From positions 1-7,218 of the forward strand of contig SSTA01000045.1 of assembly GCA_009469685.1 (NCBI GenBank): a DNA stretch of 7,218 nucleotides, read 5' to 3'. The notes under the pieces are model-generated. The model had not been told where the DNA came from. It saw only the letters and a list, made by a program, of their open reading frames with translations, and did no database searches. Of this stretch, positions 1 to 5,776 are shown one piece after another. The stretch comes from Azonexaceae bacterium. Lineage in GTDB: Bacteria > Pseudomonadota > Gammaproteobacteria > Burkholderiales > Rhodocyclaceae. Numbering within the stretch: position 1 is the stretch's first letter; every line of letters starts with the position of its first letter. The translations under genes and the position numbers were made by a program.

Positions 1-726
1 ATGGGTTTGAAAACTCCCCGGGCCGGCAGAGCGCTGGCCCGCTTCCTCCCCGGCGACGCCCATGGCGAGCATCGCCTTGACCGCTGCGGCGACCGCATCC
101 GGCAAGACCGCCAGAAAAGCGCCGGTGAGAGCACTCGCCGTGCAGCCCATGCCGGTGATCCGGGACATCATGGGATGGCCGTTCGCGACCCGGAAAACCT
201 TGCCCCGCCCGACGATCAGGTCCGTCACTCCACTGACCGAGACGACGCACGACAGTGTCGCGGCCAGGGCCAGGGCGTCGTCGAGGACCGCGCTGCTGGC
301 GAGCCGGCTGTCGACTCCCTTGGTGTCGCCCCTCCCCGCAGCCAGAGCCCGGATCTCCGATGCGTTGCCGCGGATCGCGGTGGGCCGGACCGTCTCGACG
401 AAGCGGCGCGCGGTGTCGGTTCGATAGGGCGTGGCGCCGCAGCCGACCGGGTCGAAGACAATGGGAATCCCTAGCGCACGGGCTTTCTCCGCGGCCCTGA
501 ACATGGCCTCGACCCAGGGGGGGCTGAGGGTGCCGATATTGACGACCAGGGCGGCGGAGAGGGCCACGACGTCCTCGACCTCCTCGACCGCGTGGGCCAT
601 GATGGGCGAGGCGCCGATGGCGAGCAGCGCATTGGCGGTGGTGTTCATCACCACGTAATTGGTGATGTTATGGACCAGCGGCGCTTGGCGCCGTATGGTC
701 GCAATCGCGTTGTCCTGGCTTGGCAT
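1..726 (-). CDS. thiM: Hydroxyethylthiazole kinase ThiM, 3' end cut by the window edge
   Basis: This enzyme phosphorylates 4-methyl-5-(2-hydroxyethyl)thiazole with ATP, salvaging the thiazole half of thiamine in the cytoplasm. Reading the minus strand from the ATG at 724-726 gives 242 residues with no stop before base 1. Family motifs are visible in order: PLVHNITN near residue 16, the TxxANxLLAIGASPxM block at 30-43, VNIGTL at 62-67, FDPVGCGATPYR at 91-102, RGNASEI at 119-125, and the GMGCTAS phosphate-binding/active-site loop at 192-198 with Cys195. The C-terminal AGPGSF signature (234-239) is just reached, so only about 15-25 residues are missing by comparison with the roughly 260-residue family. 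A good Shine-Dalgarno, AGGGGA on the minus strand (736 to 731), fixes the start. No other thiamine gene is visible in the window. It is transcribed divergently from the histidine kinase. The identification is secure. Confidence 0.96.
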   Translation of the reverse strand, partial: MPSQDNAIATIRRQAPLVHNITNYVVMNTTANALLAIGASPIMAHAVEEVEDVVALSAALVVNIGTLSPPWVEAMFRAAEKARALGIPIVFDPVGCGATPYRTDTARRFVETVRPTAIRGNASEIRALAAGRGDTKGVDSRLASSAVLDDALALAATLSCVVSVSGVTDLIVGRGKVFRVANGHPMMSRITGMGCTASALTGAFLAVLPDAVAAAVKAMLAMGVAGEEAGQRSAGPGSFQTH

Positions 727-877
727 GTCGTCCCCTGCACCGGTGCCTCGAAATTCGCGTCGGCTGCTTTTTGAGTTGTGGACGCGAGGAGCTCCCGTCG
801 TTGAAACGACCGCGTCCGTCGCCTGGCGGGCGAGCGGCAGTCCGTTCCGGTCCGGGGACTCCGGAGCGAATGCTACC
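727..877 (-). promoter_or_regulatory. Long foldable thiM 5' leader without TPP-riboswitch signatures
   Basis: If the promoter above is right, this is the thiM untranslated leader. It contains several inverted repeats: GGACGCG/CGCGTCC (780-786 with 811-817) enclosing an inner hairpin GTCGTT/AACGAC (797-802 with 805-810), a TCGCC/GGCGA hairpin (819-823 with 829-833), and the perfect palindrome GCACCGGTGC (737-746) directly upstream of the Shine-Dalgarno at 731-736. Many bacterial thiM genes are controlled by a TPP riboswitch, but its hallmark CUGAGA and the conserved second-half core are not found here. The leader could be an unrecognised structured element or merely GC-rich sequence that folds by chance. 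Confidence 0.35.
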
Positions 878-883
878 CGAAGA

Positions 884-911
884 ATTTTATGCGGCAGTGC
901 ATTTTTCGCAA
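884..911 (-). promoter_or_regulatory. Candidate sigma-70 promoter for thiM
   Basis: On the minus strand a -35-like TTGCGA (911 to 906, 4 of 6 consensus bases) is followed after 16 nt by a -10-like TAAAAT (889 to 884, 5 of 6). It lies in the most AT-rich patch of the intergenic region. Transcription would begin near base 877, leaving a leader of about 150 nt before the thiM ATG. The call is by consensus match only. Confidence 0.45.
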
Positions 912-941
912 GCTCGCGCGCCTTTCCTTTGCGAATCGCAA
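905..941. promoter_or_regulatory. TCGCAA motif cluster overlapping the thiM -35
   Basis: TCGCAA occurs at 906-911 and 936-941, exactly 30 bp apart, and its reverse complement TTGCGA at 929-934. The first and the inverted copy form a 7-bp inverted repeat (TTCGCAA 905-911 with TTGCGAA 929-935); the last two form TGCGA-A-TCGCA. The first copy coincides with the predicted thiM -35. This arrangement would suit a repressor or activator site, but no regulator is identified. Confidence 0.3.
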
Positions 942-986
942 CCCAGCCGCCGAGGTCCAGGAGGCTAAGGGAACTGTCCGGCGTGT

Positions 987-1012
987 AGCGACCCGGGTCG
1001 CTCACCCGGGTG
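987..1012. promoter_or_regulatory. Two abutting perfect palindromes, operator-like
   Basis: A perfect 16-bp palindrome (987-1002, AGCGACCCGGGTCGCT) is immediately followed by a perfect 10-bp palindrome (1003-1012, CACCCGGGTG). Both share the core ACCCGGGT, repeated 13 bp apart at 991-998 and 1004-1011, and a further CCCGGG lies at 1050-1055. The pair sits about 75 bp from the predicted thiM -35 and 65 bp from the predicted kinase -35, so it is placed for joint control of both divergent genes. No T-tract follows, which argues against a terminator. The binding protein is unknown. Confidence 0.4.
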
Positions 1013-1023
1013 CGGGAGCGCGA

Positions 1024-1040
1024 CCGCCAACCGGTGGCGG
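1024..1040. repeat. Short inverted repeat upstream of the kinase promoter
   Basis: CCGCCA (1024-1029) and TGGCGG (1035-1040) are perfect 6-bp inverted arms around a 5-base centre. The element lies between the tandem palindromes and the predicted kinase promoter. It could be an additional protein site or chance in GC-rich sequence. Confidence 0.25.
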
Positions 1041-1076
1041 GCGGGCTACCCCGGGCGGGCTCATTCGTGCAGCGAT

Positions 1077-1107
1077 TTGACGCTTCGGGTGTGCGCCACG
1101 TTAAACT
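1077..1107 (+). promoter_or_regulatory. Candidate sigma-70 promoter for the histidine kinase
   Basis: TTGACG at 1077-1082 matches the -35 consensus in 5 of 6 positions. TAAACT at 1102-1107 (4 of 6) is a possible -10 with a 19-bp spacer; TTAAAC one base earlier gives 18 bp with a poorer match. The start of transcription would fall near 1113, about 20 nt before the chosen ATG at 1136. That placement supports this start over the longer open frame beginning at GTG 1010, which would begin upstream of the promoter. Confidence 0.4.
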
Positions 1108-1135
1108 GAGCCCGTACCGGCCTACGCTATCGCCC

Positions 1136-2722
1136 ATGCTCGCCTTCCCTTTCCGACCTGTTGCCAGCATTCGCAGCGCGACGCGCATCCAGGTGGCGCT
1201 GTTTATGCTCACCCTCTTGCTGGTCGGCATTCTTGGCGGCTGGACCGTCAGCGTCACGCGGATCGAGGGGCCGCTTTACCGCGAGATTGCGACGGGCAGG
1301 GCGCTGGTGAGCGATGTCCTGCCGCCGCCGCTCTACATCGTCGAGCCCTATCTCACCGCGCATCGGATCGTCCTGGCCAGGGGTGAGGCACGGGCGCGGC
1401 TCGTCGTCCGCTTGCGCGAAGAGCTTGCCGCCTACCGCTCGAAACTGGAGGAATGGAAGCGTCTGCCACTGCCGGCCGATCTGGCACGGGAACTGTTTGA
1501 GGTCAGCGCTCCCCCTGCGCAGCAGTTTGCCGCCCTGGCCGAAAAATTCGTGGGGTTTGTCGAAGCGGGCCGCGAGGAGTCCGCCCGTCGCACCCTGCAG
1601 GACATGGAGGCCAGTTTTCTCCTCCATCGCACCAGTGTCGAGCGCGTAGTCGACTTGGCGACGCGGCACACCAACGCCATCGAGCGCGGCGCCGAGCGCA
1701 AGCTGGCGATTCAACTCACCCTGATCGCCGTGGTCGCCTGCGCCATTCTCAGCCTGTCGGTACTGCTCAATTTGCGCATCGGTAGGCAGATCGAGGGACG
1801 TGTCCGCGAGGCGGTGCGGGTGGCGGAAGAGGTTGCCGCGGGCCAGCTCGACGCGGGGGCCTTGGCCGATCCGGGATGCGACGAGGTGTCGGACATCCTG
1901 CGCTCTCTGGAAACGATGCGGTCCGCCATCGCACGCCACGTGGCCGAACTGGATCGGCATCGACAGGAACTGGTCGTGGCCAAGGAGCGGGCGGAGGCCT
2001 CGGACCGTCTGAAGGGCGAATTTCTCGCCAACATGTCCCACGAGCTGCGCACGCCGCTCAATGGCGTCTCGGGAATGCTCCACCTGCTTGCCGGGGAGGT
2101 CCGTACCGAGTCCCAGAAGCATTACGTCGAGGTGGCCGCAGCGTGCACCGAAAATCTCACGGCCATGATCGACGACATGCTTTTCCTCGCAAGTCTGCGG
2201 GCCGGGAAGTCGCGGGAGGCGACTGCGACTTTCGGCATTGCCGATCTGCTGGCAAGGCTCGACTCCAGGTTTCGCGACAAGGCTGCAGCCAAGGGCCTGG
2301 ATTTCGTATCGGAAATCCCGGCAGGCGGACCCGATCGGATCACGGGTCCGCTCAATTCGTTGTTTCGTGCCCTTTCGGCCCTCGTGGACAATGCCATCAA
2401 GTTCACCTTGGCGGGTGAAGTGCGTGTCGCGGTTCACGGCGCCGCGCGCGGCGGCAACGAGTATTGCGTCTTTACGGTCTCCGACACGGGGCCGGGAATT
2501 CAGGACGAGCATCTGACAAATCTCTTCCGGGGCCTGGTACAGCACGACGGCAGCAGCACGCGTCGACACGGCGGCCTGGGCCTGGGACTCGCCCTGGTGA
2601 AGGCCGTTGCCGATGCGGTGGGCGGGCGCGTCGACTACGTTCCGACCGCGACCGGCGGGGCGGGATTTGTGCTGGAGGTTCCCTTGCGGCCCTTGGCCGG
2701 CGGAGAGACCTCTTTGCGCTGA
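1136..2722 (+). CDS. Membrane sensor histidine kinase with HAMP domain, no receiver domain
   Basis: The 528-residue product is a transmembrane kinase that would autophosphorylate a histidine and pass the phosphate to a response regulator. Domains in order: first membrane helix about 19-39; an extracytoplasmic, helix-rich region about 40-190 whose start ([14 protein letters not shown]) resembles sensors of some chemotaxis receptors; second membrane helix about 192-214; HAMP linker about 215-266; a charged coiled-coil helix about 266-290; HisKA with phospho-acceptor His302 in [10 protein letters not shown]; and HATPase_c with the N box (Asn419 in DNAIKFT), G1 box (Asp450 in DTGPGI) and a glycine-rich G2 box at 479-485. 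It ends right after the ATPase domain, unlike hybrid kinases with similar HisKA sequence. The start was chosen at ATG 1136 because the predicted promoter lies just upstream; no clear Shine-Dalgarno is visible. No response regulator is in the window, so partner and signal are unknown. Confidence 0.93.
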   Translation: MLAFPFRPVASIRSATRIQVALFMLTLLLVGILGGWTVSVTRIEGPLYREIATGRALVSDVLPPPLYIVEPYLTAHRIVLARGEARARLVVRLREELAAYRSKLEEWKRLPLPADLARELFEVSAPPAQQFAALAEKFVGFVEAGREESARRTLQDMEASFLLHRTSVERVVDLATRHTNAIERGAERKLAIQLTLIAVVACAILSLSVLLNLRIGRQIEGRVREAVRVAEEVAAGQLDAGALADPGCDEVSDILRSLETMRSAIARHVAELDRHRQELVVAKERAEASDRLKGEFLANMSHELRTPLNGVSGMLHLLAGEVRTESQKHYVEVAAACTENLTAMIDDMLFLASLRAGKSREATATFGIADLLARLDSRFRDKAAAKGLDFVSEIPAGGPDRITGPLNSLFRALSALVDNAIKFTLAGEVRVAVHGAARGGNEYCVFTVSDTGPGIQDEHLTNLFRGLVQHDGSSTRRHGGLGLGLALVKAVADAVGGRVDYVPTATGGAGFVLEVPLRPLAGGETSLR

Positions 2723-2729
2723 GCAACCC

Positions 2730-3641
2730 ATGATCCAGCCAGGGAGCGATTTTTTCGACGCGAGCTACTCGACCCATACCGTATCGGTCGGCGAGACGCA
2801 GTTGCACGTCCGCCTGCGGGAAAACGCCGGCAAGCCGCCCCTGCTTCTGCTCCATGGCTATCCGGAAACCCATCTGCTGTGGCACAAGGTCGCACCCTTG
2901 CTCCAGGATCGCTTCGCCTTGGTCATGCCGGATCTCCGGGGGTACGGCGATTCCGGCAAGCCTCCCTCCCGTGCGGATGCGGCCAACCAGTCCAAGCGCG
3001 CCATGGCCCAGGACATGGCGGTACTGATGAGCGCCCTCGGTTACCCGCAGTTCCATCTTGCCGGTCACGATCGCGGGGCGCGGGTCGCTCACCGCCTCTG
3101 CCTCGACCACCCGGAGCGCGTCCTCGCGGCCACCGTCATGGACATCGCCCCCACGGCCACCACTTTCGCCCTGACCGACAAGGCCCTGGCGACCACCTAC
3201 TTCCACTGGTTCTTCCTCATCCAGGCGCCGCCGCTGCCTGAGGACATGATCGCCGCCGATCCCGCCGCCTGGCTCAAGGGCTGCCTCGCCCGTTGGAGTC
3301 TGGGCAACGCGGGGGCCTTCGATCCGGCGGTCGTGGCGGAATACGTGCGCTGCTTTTCCGCTCCGGACGCGATCCGGGCGAGCTGCGACGACTATCGCGC
3401 CGCGGCGGGAATCGACCTCGAGCACGACGCCGACGACGCCGATCGGCGCATCCGCTGCCCGCTCCTGGTTCTCTGGGGCGCCAAGGGTTTTGTCGGCCGC
3501 ACTTACGACGTCCTCGCCCTGTGGCGGGAGAAGGCGGTCGACGTTGCGGGCAGGGCGCTGCCTTGCGGGCACTTTCTGCCGGAAGAGGAACCGACGGCGG
3601 TGGCCGACGAACTCCTCCGCTTTCACGGACGATCGGCGTAA
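2730..3641 (+). CDS. Alpha/beta hydrolase, fluoroacetate/haloacetate dehalogenase-like
   Basis: A 303-residue cytosolic alpha/beta hydrolase. Members of this subfamily hydrolyse haloacetates to glycolate and halide through an aspartyl-ester intermediate. The sequence shows the oxyanion motif HGYPE at 42-46, the nucleophile elbow GHDRG with Asp114, carboxylate-binding Arg115 and Arg118, Asp138 in MDIAPT, halide-pocket His159-Trp160 and Tyr222, and catalytic His281 in GHFLPEE. These match, in order and context, the residues known from fluoroacetate dehalogenase (Asp110, Arg111, Arg114, Asp134, His155, Trp156, Tyr219, His280), and the length is normal. The ATG lies 7 nt after the kinase stop with no convincing Shine-Dalgarno, suggesting co-transcription and reinitiation. 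Related epoxide hydrolases share the fold but normally lack this halide-pocket set. Activity on fluoroacetate specifically, rather than other 2-haloacids, is inferred. Confidence 0.87.
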   Translation: MIQPGSDFFDASYSTHTVSVGETQLHVRLRENAGKPPLLLLHGYPETHLLWHKVAPLLQDRFALVMPDLRGYGDSGKPPSRADAANQSKRAMAQDMAVLMSALGYPQFHLAGHDRGARVAHRLCLDHPERVLAATVMDIAPTATTFALTDKALATTYFHWFFLIQAPPLPEDMIAADPAAWLKGCLARWSLGNAGAFDPAVVAEYVRCFSAPDAIRASCDDYRAAAGIDLEHDADDADRRIRCPLLVLWGAKGFVGRTYDVLALWREKAVDVAGRALPCGHFLPEEEPTAVADELLRFHGRSA

Positions 3642-3804
3642 TAAAATCCCGGTCGTTCAAGGGCAGCGGTCCTGGCGTCCCGCCACCTCCCGAGGAGGAG
3701 GGTCGCTTGGACATGGACCTGAAAATAGCCGGATGACATTATTCATGGCAAAATGCATACCCATTCGGATTTTCAATCATCACACTCGAAGAGGATCGCT
3801 GACC
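3642..3804 (+). promoter_or_regulatory. Gap before the DUF2167 operon, possible promoter region
   Basis: This 163-bp gap separates the dehalogenase from the next operon. It has a small hairpin CCTCC-CGA-GGAGG (3686-3698) without a T-tract, then a patch clearly richer in A and T than its surroundings (about 3720-3790). A weak promoter can be drawn from ATGACA (3733-3738, 5 of 6) and CATACC (3756-3761, 3 of 6) with a 17-bp spacer. A Shine-Dalgarno GAGGA (3791-3795) stands 9 nt before the DUF2167 ATG. No gene is seen here. Confidence 0.3.
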
Positions 3805-4647
3805 ATGAGGCTCAAAAAACTTGTCATTGCGCTGTGTGCCGTGCCCTTGTTGGCGCTGGCGGAACCCGGCGAGCAGGACGTGGGGGCGGCCATCCGCGAC
3901 CTTGCCTGGCATGTCGGGCCGGCCGCGGAACAGGTCGTCGGGAAGGCCGTCCTGAAGACCGCCGATAGCGAAGTGCTCTACCTCGACGAGGCCAATTCGA
4001 CGAAGTTTCTGAAGCTCACGGGCAACCTTCCCCAACCGGGAAACAATATCGTCCTGTCCAAGAGCGGGGGCTGGTGGGCGGACTTCTCGTTCAATCCGAT
4101 CGGCTACGTCAAGGACGACGAAAAGATCGATGCCGACGATCTCCTCAAGACCTTGAAGAGCTCGGACGGTCCGGCCAACGAGGAGCGCAAGCGGCTAGGC
4201 ATTCCGCCCCTCGTTACCGAAGGCTGGTACATCCCGCCCCACTACGATGCGCAGACCAAGCGGCTGGAATGGGGCGTCAAGCTCAGCTCGGAAGGCAAGC
4301 CGGTCCTCAATTACACCATCCGGCTCCTGGGCCGTACCGGCGTCATGAGCGCGACCCTCGTTTCATCCCCGGAGACCCTGGACGCGGATGTCGCCAGCTT
4401 CAAGCAGGTGCTCACCGGGTTCGACTTCAATGCCGGCGAGCGCTATTCGGAATTCAAGCAGGGCGACCGCATCGCCGAATACGGCCTCGCGGCGCTGATC
4501 GCCGGAGGTGCTGCGGCGGTGGCGACCAAGAAAGGATTCTGGGCCGCCTTGGGCGCCTTCCTCGTCGCGGGTTGGAAGCTGGTCGCCGGACTGGCCGTTG
4601 CCGCAGTCGCCGGTGTGCGCGCCTGGTTCAAGCGCAAGGAAGCTTGA
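3805..4647 (+). CDS. DUF2167 family membrane-anchored protein
   Basis: The 280-residue product belongs to the uncharacterised DUF2167 family. It opens with a typical signal peptide (MRLKK, hydrophobic core, ALA-E near residue 19), so most of it should be outside the cytoplasm. The body carries sequence I recognise as family-typical: GYVKDDEKIDADDLL, NEERKRLGIPPL, GWYIPPHYD, LEWGVKL, and NYTIRLLGRTGVMSATLV. The C-terminus has two hydrophobic stretches (about 226-240 and 245-272) separated by TKKG and ends in a basic tail (FKRKEA), consistent with membrane anchoring. The start is supported by GAGGA at 3791-3795, and the longer open frame upstream is not needed. The stop overlaps the next gene in TTGA. 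No catalytic motif is evident and no function is assigned to the family as far as I know. Confidence 0.9.
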   Translation: MRLKKLVIALCAVPLLALAEPGEQDVGAAIRDLAWHVGPAAEQVVGKAVLKTADSEVLYLDEANSTKFLKLTGNLPQPGNNIVLSKSGGWWADFSFNPIGYVKDDEKIDADDLLKTLKSSDGPANEERKRLGIPPLVTEGWYIPPHYDAQTKRLEWGVKLSSEGKPVLNYTIRLLGRTGVMSATLVSSPETLDADVASFKQVLTGFDFNAGERYSEFKQGDRIAEYGLAALIAGGAAAVATKKGFWAALGAFLVAGWKLVAGLAVAAVAGVRAWFKRKEA

Positions 4648-5390
4648 CCATCCTGCATCCGGAATTCCTGCTGGTCGTCGGGATGCTGGGCCTGTATCTC
4701 TACGATTCGCTGGTGCTCCTGGCCAGCAACGAGGCGCTCCTCACCCCCGCGGGCGGGGGACGCTGGAGCGCCTTGTTCGGCGCCCATGGCTTTCAAGTCC
4801 GGGGTCGGGAGCCGTGCTTGCCCAATCCGCTGCTCCCCCACCGTCCCCTCTACCGGTTTTCCTGGAATGCGGCGGGCGCGGCCGATCCGGGCCCGCCCTG
4901 GACGCCTCCCGCCGGCGGCGGGACCGCAGCCCTGGCGCCGGCGATCTGGATCATGCTGCTGGCGCTCTTCGTCGTCGTTCCCCTGGGATTCTTCTCAAGC
5001 CTGGGGGTGCGCGCCCTGGTCGCGGGGATCGTCCTTTTCTACGTCTGCGCCTTGGCCGCTTTGACGATGGTCTGGCGACGTCGAGACGAGTTTGCCTTGG
5101 GCGGCAGGCGCTTCCTTGCCCTGGCCTTTGAATCCCTGACCTGCCCGCCGTTCGCCCTCAACCTGGTCCGCCACTTGAGCCTGGGTCTCCGGCCTGGCGT
5201 CGATTTCCTGGCGGCGATCGACGGACGTTTGGACGACGCGGCGCGCGCTGCGGCACTCGTCCAGGTGATCGCCCGGCTGGAAAGCGAGATCGACTGGGAG
5301 GGCGAAGAGACTGTGCGCGCGGCCGCCCTGAAGGCCCATCTGCAGGTCCTCACCCGCGAGTGCAAGGCATGTCGGGCACCGAACTCCTAG
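4644..5390 (+). CDS. Unknown membrane protein with C-terminal CxxC
   Basis: I do not recognise this family. From TTG 4644 it gives 248 residues: one hydrophobic helix near the N-terminus (about 8-26), a proline- and glycine-rich loop (about 34-98), two closely spaced membrane helices (about 100-120 and 123-144), a basic WRRRDEF segment, and a soluble, charged C-terminal half. It ends with CKAC (Cys240 and Cys243) five residues before the stop, a possible metal or redox pair. TTG overlaps the DUF2167 stop in TTGA and has AAGGA at 4636-4640, a rather short 3 nt away. ATG 4683 is an alternative start but would shorten the first helix. The last 22 nt overlap the J-protein gene. Tight packing and a continuous, sensible hydropathy pattern argue that it is real. 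Confidence 0.78.
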   Translation: MTILHPEFLLVVGMLGLYLYDSLVLLASNEALLTPAGGGRWSALFGAHGFQVRGREPCLPNPLLPHRPLYRFSWNAAGAADPGPPWTPPAGGGTAALAPAIWIMLLALFVVVPLGFFSSLGVRALVAGIVLFYVCALAALTMVWRRRDEFALGGRRFLALAFESLTCPPFALNLVRHLSLGLRPGVDFLAAIDGRLDDAARAAALVQVIARLESEIDWEGEETVRAAALKAHLQVLTRECKACRAPNS

Positions 5391-5776
5391 TCGTCGTCTT
5401 TGGCGCCTTCATCGGTTACTGGGTCGTTTCCCAATTCAGTGCCGGCCGCGAGGGGAACACGCCGCACGACCCTGCCGATGCGGGTCCCCGGAACTCGCCG
5501 CAGCCTGGCGAGCCCGAGTGCCCGGAGTCCGCCGACGGCGAGCCGCCTCCCCGGACGGCGGAAGCGGAGCCGCCGCCCTGGCATGAAGTCTTGCAAATCC
5601 CGCCGGACGCCGACATCGAAGCGATACAGCGCGCCTACGCCCATCTCGTGAGTCAGTATCATCCGGACAAGGTGGCGACTCTGGCTCCCGAGGTGCGGGA
5701 GCTCTGCCTGCGCAAAACGGAAGAACTCGGCGCCGCCCGCGATCGGGCGCTGGCCGCGCGGCGTTCCGGCCGATGA
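5369..5776 (+). CDS. Membrane-anchored J-domain (DnaJ-like) co-chaperone
   Basis: A 135-residue protein: an N-terminal membrane helix (about 5-21), a proline- and acid-rich, probably disordered linker (about 25-70), and a C-terminal J domain (about 71-135). The J domain has the invariant HPD tripeptide at 98-100 after the helix II sequence IQRAYAHLVSQY, followed by a helix III segment ending AARDRALAARR. J domains stimulate the ATPase of Hsp70 (DnaK) and recruit it to clients, here presumably at the inner-membrane surface. There is no G/F region, zinc centre or substrate domain, so it is a type III J protein; a C-terminal J domain on a membrane anchor recalls DjlA but lacks its central TerB-like region. 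Start: ATG 5369, overlapping the previous gene by 22 nt; in-frame GTG 5360 is an alternative. Its stop overlaps the protease start in ATGA. Confidence 0.88.
   Translation: MSGTELLVVVFGAFIGYWVVSQFSAGREGNTPHDPADAGPRNSPQPGEPECPESADGEPPPRTAEAEPPPWHEVLQIPPDADIEAIQRAYAHLVSQYHPDKVATLAPEVRELCLRKTEELGAARDRALAARRSGR

Noticed and set aside
659..1080. Short plus-strand open frames in the thiM-kinase gap
   Set aside because: Overlapping frames with no domain, no Shine-Dalgarno pattern and compositional bias only; two begin inside thiM antisense.
1010..1135. Extension of the kinase to GTG 1010 (42 more residues)
   Set aside because: The added segment overlaps the palindromes and predicted promoter and precedes a normal membrane-protein N-terminus at ATG 1136.
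727..1135. TPP riboswitch upstream of thiM
   Set aside because: I looked on the minus strand for CUGAGA and the conserved second-half core and found neither.
2607..2729. Upstream extension of the dehalogenase frame into the kinase gene
   Set aside because: The extra residues are out-of-frame kinase sequence; the family length fits ATG 2730.
1127..2731. 534-codon open frame on the minus strand across the whole histidine kinase
   Set aside because: It mirrors the kinase gene exactly, has no recognisable domain, and is explained by GC-rich third positions suppressing stops on the opposite strand.
2472..3626. 384-codon minus-strand open frame over the dehalogenase
   Set aside because: Antisense shadow of a gene with clear catalytic motifs; its translation is rich in Arg, Gly and Pro with no domain.
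3490..3804. Upstream extension of the DUF2167 frame
   Set aside because: It runs inside the dehalogenase gene; ATG 3805 has a Shine-Dalgarno and begins a proper signal peptide.
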